A stretch of DNA of 64,000 nucleotides from Yoonia ponticola (GTDB lineage: Bacteria; Pseudomonadota; Alphaproteobacteria; Rhodobacterales; Rhodobacteraceae): positions 434,001-498,000 of the forward strand of contig NZ_JACIJM010000001.1 of the NCBI RefSeq assembly GCF_014199395.1, written 5' to 3'. Within the stretch, counting starts at the first letter, position 1, and each line of letters opens with the position of its first letter. The notes under the pieces were generated by a model. The model was given only the letters and a program-made list of their open reading frames with translations. It had not been told where the DNA came from and searched no databases. A program made the position numbers and the translations under genes. Below, piece after piece: positions 27,437-35,704 of this stretch.

Positions 27437-27646
27437 ATGCTTAAGAAAACTTGGATCATCGCAGCTGCAGCTTCATTCGCTCTGGCCGGTTGTTTGGAAA
27501 CTGACCTGCAGCGCGGCGTCGCTGGCGCAGCTGGCGGTCTCGTCACTGCAGAAGTTCTTGGAACAGACCCAACAGCAACTGCTGTTGCTGGCGTTGCCGC
27601 TGGTCTGCTCTGTGACGACGCTGGCATCTGCCGCTCCGCACGCTAA
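27437..27646 (+). CDS. small glycine-rich lipoprotein
   Basis: A 69-residue protein with signal MLKKTWIIAAAASFALAGC (lipobox LAGC, Cys19) and a mature part rich in Gly and Ala (GVAGAAGGLVTAEVLGTDPTATAVAGVAAGLLCDD) that looks like a glycine-zipper membrane segment. Ribosome binding site AAGGG lies nine bases before the ATG. Small lipoproteins of this type are common in alphaproteobacteria and mostly uncharacterised. It is followed by a probable terminator and then pccA. Confidence 0.72.
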   Translation: MLKKTWIIAAAASFALAGCLETDLQRGVAGAAGGLVTAEVLGTDPTATAVAGVAAGLLCDDAGICRSAR

Positions 27647-27683
27647 GACTTTTCGCGCTACACCGGCGCGTCACACTATCATG

Positions 27684-27716
27684 AACAGCCGTCAGGGTCC
27701 GTCCTTGGCGGCTGTT
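27684..27716 (+). terminator. probable terminator before pccA
   Basis: AACAGCCG (27684-27691) pairs with CGGCTGTT (27709-27716) over a 17-base loop and runs into TTGCGTTC. It lies 38 bases after the small lipoprotein stop and 22 bases before the pccA ATG, so some read-through or a promoter close by is needed for pccA. Confidence 0.55.
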
Positions 27717-27738
27717 TTGCGTTCAAAGGATAATAGAT

Positions 27739-29736
27739 ATGTTTAAGAAAATCCTCATCGCCAACCGGGGCGAAATTGCGTGCCGGGTCATCAAAACTGC
27801 CAAGAAAATGGGCATTCAAACGGTGGCAATTTATTCCGATGCAGACCGCAACGCGCTGCACGTGAAAATGGCGGATGAGGCTGTGCATATCGGGCCTGCG
27901 CCTGCGAACCAATCCTACATTGTGATCGACAAGGTCATGGACGCAATCAAGCAAACTGGTGCCGAAGCGGTGCATCCGGGCTATGGTTTCTTATCCGAGA
28001 ATTCAAAATTCGCCGAAGCATTAGAAGCCGCTGGCGTCGCATTTATCGGACCGCCAAAAGGCGCAATCGAGGCGATGGGCGATAAAATCACCTCGAAAAA
28101 ACTGGCCCAGGAAGCAAACGTTTCGACTGTGCCGGGCTACATGGGCTTGATTGATGACGCGGAACACGCCGTCAAAATCGCCAACGAAGTCGGCTATCCT
28201 GTGATGATCAAGGCGTCAGCAGGCGGCGGCGGCAAGGGCATGCGAATCGCGTGGAACGACACCGAGGCCCGCGAAGGATTTGCATCGTCCAAGAACGAGG
28301 CGGCCAATTCCTTTGGCGACGACCGGATCTTTATCGAGAAATTCGTGACCCAACCGCGTCATATCGAAATTCAGGTTCTTTGCGACAAACACGGCAACGG
28401 CGTCTATCTGCATGAACGTGAATGTTCGATCCAACGCCGCAACCAAAAAGTCATCGAAGAAGCGCCGTCGCCGTTCTTAGACGAAGAAACACGCGCGGCG
28501 ATGGGCAAGCAGTCCGTGGCACTTGCACAAGCGGTCGATTATTCTTCTGCGGGCACCGTCGAATTCATCGTGGATGGCGACCGTAACTTCTACTTCCTTG
28601 AAATGAATACACGTTTGCAGGTGGAACACCCTGTGACCGAACTGATCACTGGCGTCGATCTAGTCGAACAGATGATCCGAATTGCCTACGGCGAAACGCT
28701 GCCATTCAAGCAAGAAGACCTGAAAATCAACGGATGGGCGATGGAAAGCCGCCTGTACGCCGAAGATCCTTATCGTGGTTTTCTGCCGTCGATTGGCCGT
28801 TTGTCCCGCTACCGTCCACCTGCGGAAGAGGCCACAGAAACACGTGCTGTGCGCAATGATACTGGCGTCTTTGAGGGCGGCGAAATCAGCATGTACTACG
28901 ATCCGATGATCGCAAAACTCTGCACGTGGGCACCGACCCGCGACAGCGCGATTGAGGAAATGCGCCTTGCCTTGGACGCGTTCGAAGTCGAAGGCATCGG
29001 TCACAACCTGCCGTTCCTCGCCGCCGTCTACGACCACCCGAAATTCACATCCGGCAACATGACCACCGCCTTCATCGAGGAGGAATACCCCGAAGGCTTC
29101 GAGGGCGTGACTCTGCCAGATACCGACATCACCAAGATTGCAGCAGCGGCAGCCGCAATGCACCGCGTCGCTGAAATCCGGCGCTCGCGTATTTCGGGCC
29201 GGATGGATAACCACGAACGGGTCGTTGGTAGCGATTGGGTTGTGAACATCCAAGACAAGTCGATTGAAACGGTCATTTCCGCCGACAAAGAAGGTGCGAA
29301 TATCAAAATCGGAGACGACGTTTTCCGCGTGGAAAGCGATTGGACTCCGGGCCAGCCGCTTGCCAAACTTTTGGTGAACGGTGATCCGCTTGTGTTGAAA
29401 ATCGGTAAACTGCCGGGCGGTTTCCGTATCCGCTATCGCGGCGCGGACATGCCCGTGCACGTCTACACACCGCGTCAGGCCGAACTCGCGGCCTTGATGC
29501 CGGAAAAGGTGGCGGCGGATACGTCGAAACTGCTGCTCTGCCCAATGCCAGGCCTGATCGTGGCCGTGAACGTCGAAGTTGGCGATGAAATCCAAGAAGG
29601 TCAGGCGTTATGCACCGTCGAAGCCATGAAAATGGAAAATATCCTGCGGGCTGAAAAGAAATGCATCGTGTCCAAAATCAACGCTGCCGCAGGTGAAAAT
29701 CTCGCGGTTGATGACGTGATCATGGAATTCGAGTGA
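27739..29736 (+). CDS. pccA: propionyl-CoA carboxylase, biotin-carrying (alpha) subunit
   Basis: A 665-residue protein holding biotin carboxylase (about 1-450; FKKILIANRGEIACRVIKTAKKMG, the ATP-grasp KASAGGGGKGMRIA and the FLEMNTRLQVEHPVTE active-site region), a linker domain and a C-terminal biotinyl domain with the biotin attachment lysine in EAMKMEN near 635. With PccB it makes methylmalonyl-CoA from propionyl-CoA, ATP and bicarbonate. Full length for the family. The preceding hairpin suggests some independent control from pccB. Confidence 0.96.
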   Translation: MFKKILIANRGEIACRVIKTAKKMGIQTVAIYSDADRNALHVKMADEAVHIGPAPANQSYIVIDKVMDAIKQTGAEAVHPGYGFLSENSKFAEALEAAGVAFIGPPKGAIEAMGDKITSKKLAQEANVSTVPGYMGLIDDAEHAVKIANEVGYPVMIKASAGGGGKGMRIAWNDTEAREGFASSKNEAANSFGDDRIFIEKFVTQPRHIEIQVLCDKHGNGVYLHERECSIQRRNQKVIEEAPSPFLDEETRAAMGKQSVALAQAVDYSSAGTVEFIVDGDRNFYFLEMNTRLQVEHPVTELITGVDLVEQMIRIAYGETLPFKQEDLKINGWAMESRLYAEDPYRGFLPSIGRLSRYRPPAEEATETRAVRNDTGVFEGGEISMYYDPMIAKLCTWAPTRDSAIEEMRLALDAFEVEGIGHNLPFLAAVYDHPKFTSGNMTTAFIEEEYPEGFEGVTLPDTDITKIAAAAAAMHRVAEIRRSRISGRMDNHERVVGSDWVVNIQDKSIETVISADKEGANIKIGDDVFRVESDWTPGQPLAKLLVNGDPLVLKIGKLPGGFRIRYRGADMPVHVYTPRQAELAALMPEKVAADTSKLLLCPMPGLIVAVNVEVGDEIQEGQALCTVEAMKMENILRAEKKCIVSKINAAAGENLAVDDVIMEFE

Positions 29737-29761
29737 CCCGTCAGCCCGCCATAAATGCAGG

Positions 29762-30211
29762 CTATTCGCCTAAGCGCCGGTTGGATATTTCCTGCTGGCG
29801 CAACGGCATTTTATCGATGGAACGTGACAATTCACGAACGTCCCAAGGTGCGGGTTTGCGCAGCGCCACATTGCCGTCCTTGCCGATCAGCACCAGCATA
29901 AATGCACGCGGCCGCAGTTTGCGCCGCAGATCATTCAGCACAGTCGGATCAGAATCGGCAATGACAATCACGTCACGCTCGGCCATCTCGTCGATCCGCG
30001 ACGTAATCAAATCCATCTGTTCGATAAATTGCGGATCGTTTTCGTTTTCGCCAAACACAACAACCGCACGCAGTTGCCATTGCAGGTCGGCCAAGTCGAC
30101 TTCGTCTGCGGAAAACACCTTTGTGGGGTCCGCTCTCCATGCCTCGACCGTGTCGGCAAGGGCTGCAAACGGTAACGCGGCGATGGCCGCTATCATCAAA
30201 ATTCTCTTCAT
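29762..30211 (-). CDS. exported DUF4174-like protein
   Basis: A 149-residue protein with signal peptide MKRILMIAAIAALPFAALADT and a thioredoxin-like body (LRAVVVFGENENDPQFIEQMDLI, VIVIADSDPTVLNDLRRKLRP, FMLVLIGKDGNVALRKPAPWDVRELSRSID). The IDxMPLRQQE ending is typical of DUF4174 proteins. Catalytic cysteines of thioredoxins are absent, so it is not an oxidoreductase. The start was set at the ATG giving MKRI; the frame runs 17 codons further. Lies on the opposite strand between pccA and the mutase. Confidence 0.75.
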   Translation of the reverse strand: MKRILMIAAIAALPFAALADTVEAWRADPTKVFSADEVDLADLQWQLRAVVVFGENENDPQFIEQMDLITSRIDEMAERDVIVIADSDPTVLNDLRRKLRPRAFMLVLIGKDGNVALRKPAPWDVRELSRSIDKMPLRQQEISNRRLGE

Positions 30212-30286
30212 ACTGAAAGATATAGGCGCATTTTTGCGGATTGCTAACCCCACAGTCGACATTCGCGCCCAACATCGGAGACTCTT

Positions 30287-32413
30287 ATGACGAACAAAGC
30301 CAAATGGTCAGAAATCGCTGCCAAAGAACTGCGCGGCAAACCGTTAGACGACCTGACATGGAACACGCTCGAAGGTATTCCCGTCCAGCCGCTTTACACC
30401 GCTGAAGATACTGCTGATCTGCCCCACATGGGCGGTATTCCGGGCGAAGCGCCCTACACACGCGGCGTCAAAGCCACGATGTACGCAGGCCGTCCTTGGA
30501 CCATCCGTCAATATGCGGGGTTCTCAACGGCCGAGGAATCGAACGCGTTCTACCGCAAGGCGCTGGCGTCCGGCCAGCAAGGCGTTTCTGTGGCTTTCGA
30601 TCTGGCAACGCACCGCGGCTATGACAGCGACCACGAACGGGTCGAGGGTGATGTTGGTAAAGCTGGCGTGGCGATTGACAGCGTCGAGGACATGAAAATC
30701 CTGTTCGACGGCATCCCGCTGGATAAAGTCAGCGTTTCCATGACGATGAACGGCGCAGTTATTCCAATTCTCGCGAACTTTATCGTCACCGGCGAAGAGC
30801 AAGGTCACGACAAATCTCTGCTCGCAGGCACGATTCAGAACGATATTCTCAAAGAATTTATGGTGCGTAACACCTACGTTTACCCGCCCGAGGCGTCGAT
30901 GCGGATCATCGCGGATATCATCGAATATACGGCCAACGAGATGCCGAAATTCAACTCGATCTCGATTTCCGGCTACCACATGCAAGAGGCGGGCGCGAAC
31001 CTCGTCCAAGAGCTCGCGTTTACCATCGCGGATGGGCGTGAATACGTGCGCACGGCGATTGCAGCGGGCATGGACGTCGATAAATTCGCGCCGCGCCTGT
31101 CGTTCTTTTTCGCCATCGGCATGAACTTTTTCATGGAAGCGGCGAAATTGCGGGCGGCACGTCTGCTCTGGTCCCGCGTCATGGCGGAATTTGAACCAAA
31201 GAACGAAAAGTCGTCGATGTTGCGCACGCACTGCCAGACCTCTGGCGTGTCCTTGCAAGAACAAGACCCGTACAACAACGTGATCCGCACAGCCTACGAA
31301 GCGATGTCAGCGGTACTGGGCGGGACACAGTCGTTACACACCAACGCGCTGGATGAAGCCATTGCGCTGCCCACAGATTTCTCTAGCCGGATCGCACGGA
31401 ACACGCAGTTGATTTTGCAAGAAGAAACCGGCGTGACCAATGTCGTCGACCCGTTAGCAGGCTCGTATTATGTCGAAAGCATGACGCATGAACTCGCTGA
31501 AAAAGCGTGGAAATTGATCGAAGAAGTCGAGGAAATGGGTGGCATGACCAAAGCGGTGGCGTCGGGTATGCCCAAGCTACGCATCGAGGAATCCGCAGCC
31601 ACCCGCCAAGCGATGATCGACCGCGGCACCGAAGTCATCGTGGGCGTGAACAAATACCGCAAAGACAACGAAGACCCGATTGATATCCGCGACATCGACA
31701 ACGCCGCCGTGCGCGATGCCCAAATCGCACGATTAAACAGCACCAAAGCAGGGCGCGATCAGGCTGCATGCGATGCGGCATTGGCCGAATTAAGCCGCCG
31801 CGCCGCAGAAGGCGGCAACCTACTTGAAGCAGCAGTCACAGCATCGCGCGCACGCGCAACCGTTGGAGAAATCAGCATGGCGATGGAAAAGGTATTCGGT
31901 CGGCACCGCGCCGAAGTGAAAACTTTGGCAGGCGTATATGGGGCGGCATACGAGGGCGACGCAGGTTTCGCCGCAATCCAAAAATCTGTTGAAGACTTTG
32001 CCGAAGAAGAGGGGCGCAGGCCGCGTATGTTAGTCGTGAAAATGGGCCAAGACGGGCATGATCGCGGGGCCAAAGTCATCGCCACCGCGTTCGCCGACAT
32101 TGGTTTCGATGTTGACGTAGGTCCATTGTTCCAAACTCCAGCAGAAGCAGCACAAGACGCCATCGACAACGACGTGCATGTGATCGGCATTTCATCCCAA
32201 GCAGCTGGCCACAAAACGCTCGCACCAAAACTGGTCGCAGCGCTGAAAGAGGCCGATGCAGAAGACATTATCGTGATCTGTGGCGGTGTTATCCCACAGC
32301 AAGATTACCAATTCCTTTACGATAGCGGCGTCAAAGCGATTTTTGGCCCCGGCACCAACATTCCCAAAGCGGCAGAGGATATTCTGGCGATCATTCGCGA
32401 GACGCGCCCATAA
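30287..32413 (+). CDS. methylmalonyl-CoA mutase
   Basis: A 708-residue adenosylcobalamin-dependent mutase ((R)-methylmalonyl-CoA to succinyl-CoA). The TIM-barrel domain carries [27 protein letters not shown] and the [10 protein letters not shown] substrate region; the C-terminal B12 domain has the DxHxxG base-off motif in [13 protein letters not shown] (near residue 588) with the later Gly-rich GGVIP. Homologous to ScpA/McmA. Ribosome binding site GGAG before ATG. The epimerase (mce) is not in this window. Completes the propionyl-CoA route of the cluster; also needed for the ethylmalonyl-CoA pathway if present. Confidence 0.96.
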   Translation: MTNKAKWSEIAAKELRGKPLDDLTWNTLEGIPVQPLYTAEDTADLPHMGGIPGEAPYTRGVKATMYAGRPWTIRQYAGFSTAEESNAFYRKALASGQQGVSVAFDLATHRGYDSDHERVEGDVGKAGVAIDSVEDMKILFDGIPLDKVSVSMTMNGAVIPILANFIVTGEEQGHDKSLLAGTIQNDILKEFMVRNTYVYPPEASMRIIADIIEYTANEMPKFNSISISGYHMQEAGANLVQELAFTIADGREYVRTAIAAGMDVDKFAPRLSFFFAIGMNFFMEAAKLRAARLLWSRVMAEFEPKNEKSSMLRTHCQTSGVSLQEQDPYNNVIRTAYEAMSAVLGGTQSLHTNALDEAIALPTDFSSRIARNTQLILQEETGVTNVVDPLAGSYYVESMTHELAEKAWKLIEEVEEMGGMTKAVASGMPKLRIEESAATRQAMIDRGTEVIVGVNKYRKDNEDPIDIRDIDNAAVRDAQIARLNSTKAGRDQAACDAALAELSRRAAEGGNLLEAAVTASRARATVGEISMAMEKVFGRHRAEVKTLAGVYGAAYEGDAGFAAIQKSVEDFAEEEGRRPRMLVVKMGQDGHDRGAKVIATAFADIGFDVDVGPLFQTPAEAAQDAIDNDVHVIGISSQAAGHKTLAPKLVAALKEADAEDIIVICGGVIPQQDYQFLYDSGVKAIFGPGTNIPKAAEDILAIIRETRP

Positions 32414-33013
32414 ATGATGCTCGAACTTGACCATATCGCGGTTGGCTGTACCGATCTGGATGAGGGCGTTGCTTGGGTCGAAAAACGGCTCGGGGTGTCG
32501 TTGTCTGAAGGTGGGGAACATGCTCATTTCGGCACGCATAACCGACTGCTGGGACTTGCCGACGGGCTGTATCTAGAGGTCATCGCAAAGAACCCGCATG
32601 CGACTGCCGCTGAACGACCCACTTGGTTCGATTTGGACAATTTCACCGGCCCGCCGCGCCTAGCAAACTGGATATGCCGCACTGATGAGATTGAAAAAGT
32701 GCAAGCGATCACGGGGCCTGCGGTATCGTTGACGCGTGATGATTTGCACTGGCAACTGACGGTTCCTGACGATGGTAGCCTGCCGATGCAAGGCGGGTTT
32801 CCGTCCCTTCTAAAGTGGGGCGCTGGCATCGTGCCGCCCTCCGGATCGTTGCCGGACAGCGGTTGTCGATTGACGGCGTGGGAGGTCTGGCATCCAAAGG
32901 CCGACTGGCTGCGCGACACGGTTAAATTGAACAGCGATATCGTCACATTCCACACTGGTCTTGTCGGCTTCAAAGCCCGCTTCAATACCCCAAACGGGCC
33001 GTGTGCGTTGTGA
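32414..33013 (+). CDS. VOC/glyoxalase-like protein
   Basis: A 199-residue protein starting MMLELDHIAVGCTDLDEGVAWVEKRLGV, a vicinal-oxygen-chelate fold signature with an early metal-type His, then GLADGLYLEVIA. It is closest in layout to the Glyoxalase_3 (PF13468) type. Substrate unknown. It begins directly after the mutase stop, but it is unrelated in sequence to methylmalonyl-CoA epimerase, so involvement in that pathway is only suggested by position. Its stop shares a base with the GNAT gene. Confidence 0.75.
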   Translation: MMLELDHIAVGCTDLDEGVAWVEKRLGVSLSEGGEHAHFGTHNRLLGLADGLYLEVIAKNPHATAAERPTWFDLDNFTGPPRLANWICRTDEIEKVQAITGPAVSLTRDDLHWQLTVPDDGSLPMQGGFPSLLKWGAGIVPPSGSLPDSGCRLTAWEVWHPKADWLRDTVKLNSDIVTFHTGLVGFKARFNTPNGPCAL

Positions 33014-33486
33014 TGATCAGGCAAGCGACTGCGGCTGACGCGCCGATGGTGGCCGAGATCATGAACCACGTGATCGCCAACACCACCGCGACTTTCACGA
33101 CGATAACGAAATCCGTTAACCAAGTGGCAACTGAAATCACGTCGCCGCAGCCATGTCTTGTCGCCGAAATCGACGGGACAGTCTGCGGCTACGCTCGTTA
33201 TTTCCCGTTCCGATCCGGACCGGGCTACGCACATGTGGCCGAATATTCCATTGCACTGTCGGCATCTACGCAGGGCCGCGGAGTAGGGCGCCAATTGCTT
33301 TCCCAGCTGTGCGACATGGCACGCGCGGACGGGAAAACCCAGCTCATCGGCGCAGTAAGCAGCGACAATGAAACGGCCCTCAAGTTCCATGAAACAAACG
33401 GCTTTTCACAGGTCGGACGTCTGCCGGATGCGGGACTGAAGTGGGATAAACCGCTTGATCTCATTTTTATGCAAAAACGGCTCTGA
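33013..33486 (+). CDS. GNAT-family N-acetyltransferase
   Basis: A 157-residue acetyltransferase of the phosphinothricin/methionine sulfoximine acetyltransferase type. MIRQATAADAPMVAEIMNHVIANTTATF at the start, VAEYSIALSASTQGRGVGRQLLSQL (acetyl-CoA-binding Q/RxxGxG/A) and NETALKFHETNGFSQVGRLPDAGLKWDKPLDLIFMQK are characteristic. It likely acetylates a small amine such as an amino acid analogue. The ATG overlaps the preceding TGA by one base; an upstream GTG within the VOC gene is less likely. Confidence 0.82.
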   Translation: MIRQATAADAPMVAEIMNHVIANTTATFTTITKSVNQVATEITSPQPCLVAEIDGTVCGYARYFPFRSGPGYAHVAEYSIALSASTQGRGVGRQLLSQLCDMARADGKTQLIGAVSSDNETALKFHETNGFSQVGRLPDAGLKWDKPLDLIFMQKRL

Positions 33487-33517
33487 CATCCGGACGCGAA
33501 CCCGTTAACATTCGCGC

Positions 33518-34222
33518 ATGTCGATCTGGACCCGCATTGCTGACGCGCTCGCTGCCCTCGCCTCTGGTGAAGGGCTCTCTGCCGTGTTCGAACGCCTGCG
33601 CACGTCGCCTGATAAATCCGTGGCATTTACGATTGCCGTGATCGCCTTAGGCGCGAAAATGGCGAAGGCGGACGGCAAGGTTACGCGGGTCGAAGTCACG
33701 GCATTTCGCGAAGTTTTCCAGATCGCACCAGAGGACGAACCGAAAGCCGCGAAGGTGTTCAACCTCGCGCGACAAGACGTGATCGGCTTTGATGATTACG
33801 CGCGTCGGATCAAAGCGATGTACGCGGATGACACTGCCCCGCTATGCGATCTGATGCAGGGATTGTTCCATATCGCCATCGCTGACGGGATCTACCATCC
33901 GAACGAAAACATCTTTCTCAAAGAGGTTTCCGAGATTTTTGGCTTTAGTGATCAGCAGTTTACGCGGATCAGGGCGCAATTTGTGCCAGACGCGGAACGC
34001 GATCCCTACGATGTGCTTGGGGTGGCTGCCGATGCCGACCTCAAGACGGTCCGCGCGGCATGGCGGCACTTAGTCCGCGAAACACATCCCGACAGATTAC
34101 GCGCACGCGGCGTCCCAGAAGAGGCCGTAAAACTGGCTGAAGCGCACCTGATTGCAATCAATCGTGCATGGGAACAGATCAGCGCGGCGCGATCGTCGCA
34201 AGATGATTTCACTCTCGCATGA
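33518..34222 (+). CDS. TerB-DnaJ domain protein (DjlA-like)
   Basis: A 234-residue protein with an N-terminal TerB-like helical domain (about 35-150; VIALGAKMAKADGKVTRVEVTAFREVF and HIAIADGIYHPNENIFLKEV are the paired acidic metal-site repeats) and a C-terminal J-domain (about 167-232) whose HPD is in ETHPDRLRA. Layout matches the cytosolic DjlA-type co-chaperones that stimulate DnaK, but no transmembrane helix precedes TerB. Its stop overlaps the next ATG by four bases. Confidence 0.87.
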   Translation: MSIWTRIADALAALASGEGLSAVFERLRTSPDKSVAFTIAVIALGAKMAKADGKVTRVEVTAFREVFQIAPEDEPKAAKVFNLARQDVIGFDDYARRIKAMYADDTAPLCDLMQGLFHIAIADGIYHPNENIFLKEVSEIFGFSDQQFTRIRAQFVPDAERDPYDVLGVAADADLKTVRAAWRHLVRETHPDRLRARGVPEEAVKLAEAHLIAINRAWEQISAARSSQDDFTLA

Positions 34223-35241
34223 CGGGTGCGCTGCGCATCGCGACGTACAACGTCGAGTGGTTTAACACGCTGTTTGATGACGCAGGACAGCTACATAATA
34301 ACGACGAATGGTCGGGGCGCTGGAACGTCACGCGGGCACTGCAAACGGCAGCGTTGGGGCAGGTTTTCCAAGCGATGGATGCCGATGGAATCATGATCAT
34401 CGAAGCACCCGACACCAGTCGCCGCCGTAGCAGCGTGACCGCGCTGGAAACATTCGGCGCTCATTTCAATTTGCGGGCGCGTAAAGCTGTGACGGGGTTT
34501 ACCAACGACACCCAGCAAGAAATCACGTTTTTATATGACCCCGACGTGATCACGGCCATGCACGACCCCATCGGTGACTTGGATATGGCCAGCCCCGCGC
34601 CGCGTTTCGACGCCGAGTTGCGAATTGACCTCGATACCGACGCGGCGCTTGACGTGGTGCGGTGGTCTAAACCGCCGCTCGAACTGTCGCTGACAGTCGG
34701 CCAAAAGGCGTTTCGCGTCATTGGCGTTCACGCAAAATCTAAAGCTCCGCATGGAGCAAAGAATGACGCAGATGCGGTGCGAATCTCGATTCAGAACAGG
34801 CGCAAGCAGCTCGCGCAATGCATCTGGTTACGTCAAAGGGTTAACCAACATTTGGAAAAGGGAGAGGATCTGATCGTGTTAGGGGATTTTAACGACGGTC
34901 CCGGGCTCGACGAATTTGAGCAGCTATTTGGGCGCTCTGGCGTCGAAATCGTCTTGGGTGAACACAGCGCAGCACGCCTCTATGATCCACACGCGACGAT
35001 GGTTCTGGGACGTAAAATTGGTGCAGCACCAACGACCGCGCGGTTCAAACACCGCAACGGGACCTATCTAAACGCTCTGCTTGACTATCTCATGGTCTCG
35101 CCTGGGATACGAGATATGCAGCCGAAATGGCAGATTTGGCATCCGTTTGATCACGTGGCCTGTTACGAAAATATTGCCCTGCGCGAAGCATTGTTAACCG
35201 CGTCCGACCATTTCCCTGTGACACTGGATATCACAGTTTGA
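34219..35241 (+). CDS. endonuclease/exonuclease/phosphatase family protein
   Basis: A 340-residue EEP-fold hydrolase. RIATYNVEWFN (about 6-16) and IIEAPDT provide the N-terminal metal residues (the usual Glu of IQE is here IIE), VLGDFNDGPG holds the Asp/Asn pair, and LTASDHFPVTLD the catalytic His near the end. No signal peptide is seen. The family includes nucleases, phospholipid and nucleotide phosphatases; substrate unknown. Translationally coupled to the TerB-DnaJ gene. Confidence 0.82.
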   Translation: MTGALRIATYNVEWFNTLFDDAGQLHNNDEWSGRWNVTRALQTAALGQVFQAMDADGIMIIEAPDTSRRRSSVTALETFGAHFNLRARKAVTGFTNDTQQEITFLYDPDVITAMHDPIGDLDMASPAPRFDAELRIDLDTDAALDVVRWSKPPLELSLTVGQKAFRVIGVHAKSKAPHGAKNDADAVRISIQNRRKQLAQCIWLRQRVNQHLEKGEDLIVLGDFNDGPGLDEFEQLFGRSGVEIVLGEHSAARLYDPHATMVLGRKIGAAPTTARFKHRNGTYLNALLDYLMVSPGIRDMQPKWQIWHPFDHVACYENIALREALLTASDHFPVTLDITV

Positions 35242-35277
35242 TTTGGTGATTTGCGTCATCGTGCCTATATTAGGGGT

Positions 35278-35649
35278 ATGAAACAGCTTTTGATCCCCGC
35301 TTTTGCCCTATCGCTCACCACCAGTCCACTGGCTGCGCAGACGGACACGCCCACGCCGGAGGAAGGTTTCAGCCTGATGGAAGAAGGCGCACAACTGTTG
35401 TTGCGTGGCCTGATGTCTGAACTCGAACCGGCTTTTGACGACCTGCAGGACCTCGCCACGGAGATGGGCCCACGTATGCAAATGTTAACCGAACAGATGG
35501 GGCCAGCGTTCGCGGAATTGTTGGGGCAGGTCGATGACTTCACGCGATACCACCCGCCAGAATTTCTGCCAAATGGGGATATCATCATGCGTCGGCGCGA
35601 TGATGCGCCTGATTTTGAACCAGAGCTACCACGAGAGATTGAGCTTTAG
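35278..35649 (+). CDS. small secreted acidic protein
   Basis: A 123-residue exported protein: signal MKQLLIPAFALSLTTSPLAAQ, then an acidic helical body (GFSLMEEGAQLLLRGLMSELEPAFDDLQDLATEMGPRMQMLTEQMGP) and PEFLPNGDIIMRRR. Rhodobacterales homologues are, as I recall, often labelled as AAA ATPases in databases, but no P-loop is present, so that label is wrong. The ATG giving MKQLL was chosen; the frame extends nine codons upstream without a signal. Function unknown. Confidence 0.68.
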   Translation: MKQLLIPAFALSLTTSPLAAQTDTPTPEEGFSLMEEGAQLLLRGLMSELEPAFDDLQDLATEMGPRMQMLTEQMGPAFAELLGQVDDFTRYHPPEFLPNGDIIMRRRDDAPDFEPELPREIEL

Positions 35650-35664
35650 CTGCGACAGTTGGAT

Positions 35665-35698
35665 GCCTCCGGCGGGAGTTGTTACGGCGAAATGAAGG
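35665..35698 (+). repeat. 34-nt dispersed intergenic repeat, copy B
   Basis: Begins GCCTCCGGCGGGAGTTGTTA and ends CGGCGAAATGAAGG. It fills most of the 55-base gap between the secreted-protein gene and the convergent ppx gene. Together with copies A (18400), C (42873) and partial copies at 45009 and 62094 it defines the element. Confidence 0.75.
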
Positions 35699-35704
35699 GC
35701 GCGG

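Noticed and set aside
27111..27746. 211-codon frame starting at the stop of the hypothetical gene
   Set aside because: After about 40 codons it passes through the small lipoprotein gene in another phase and through a terminator.
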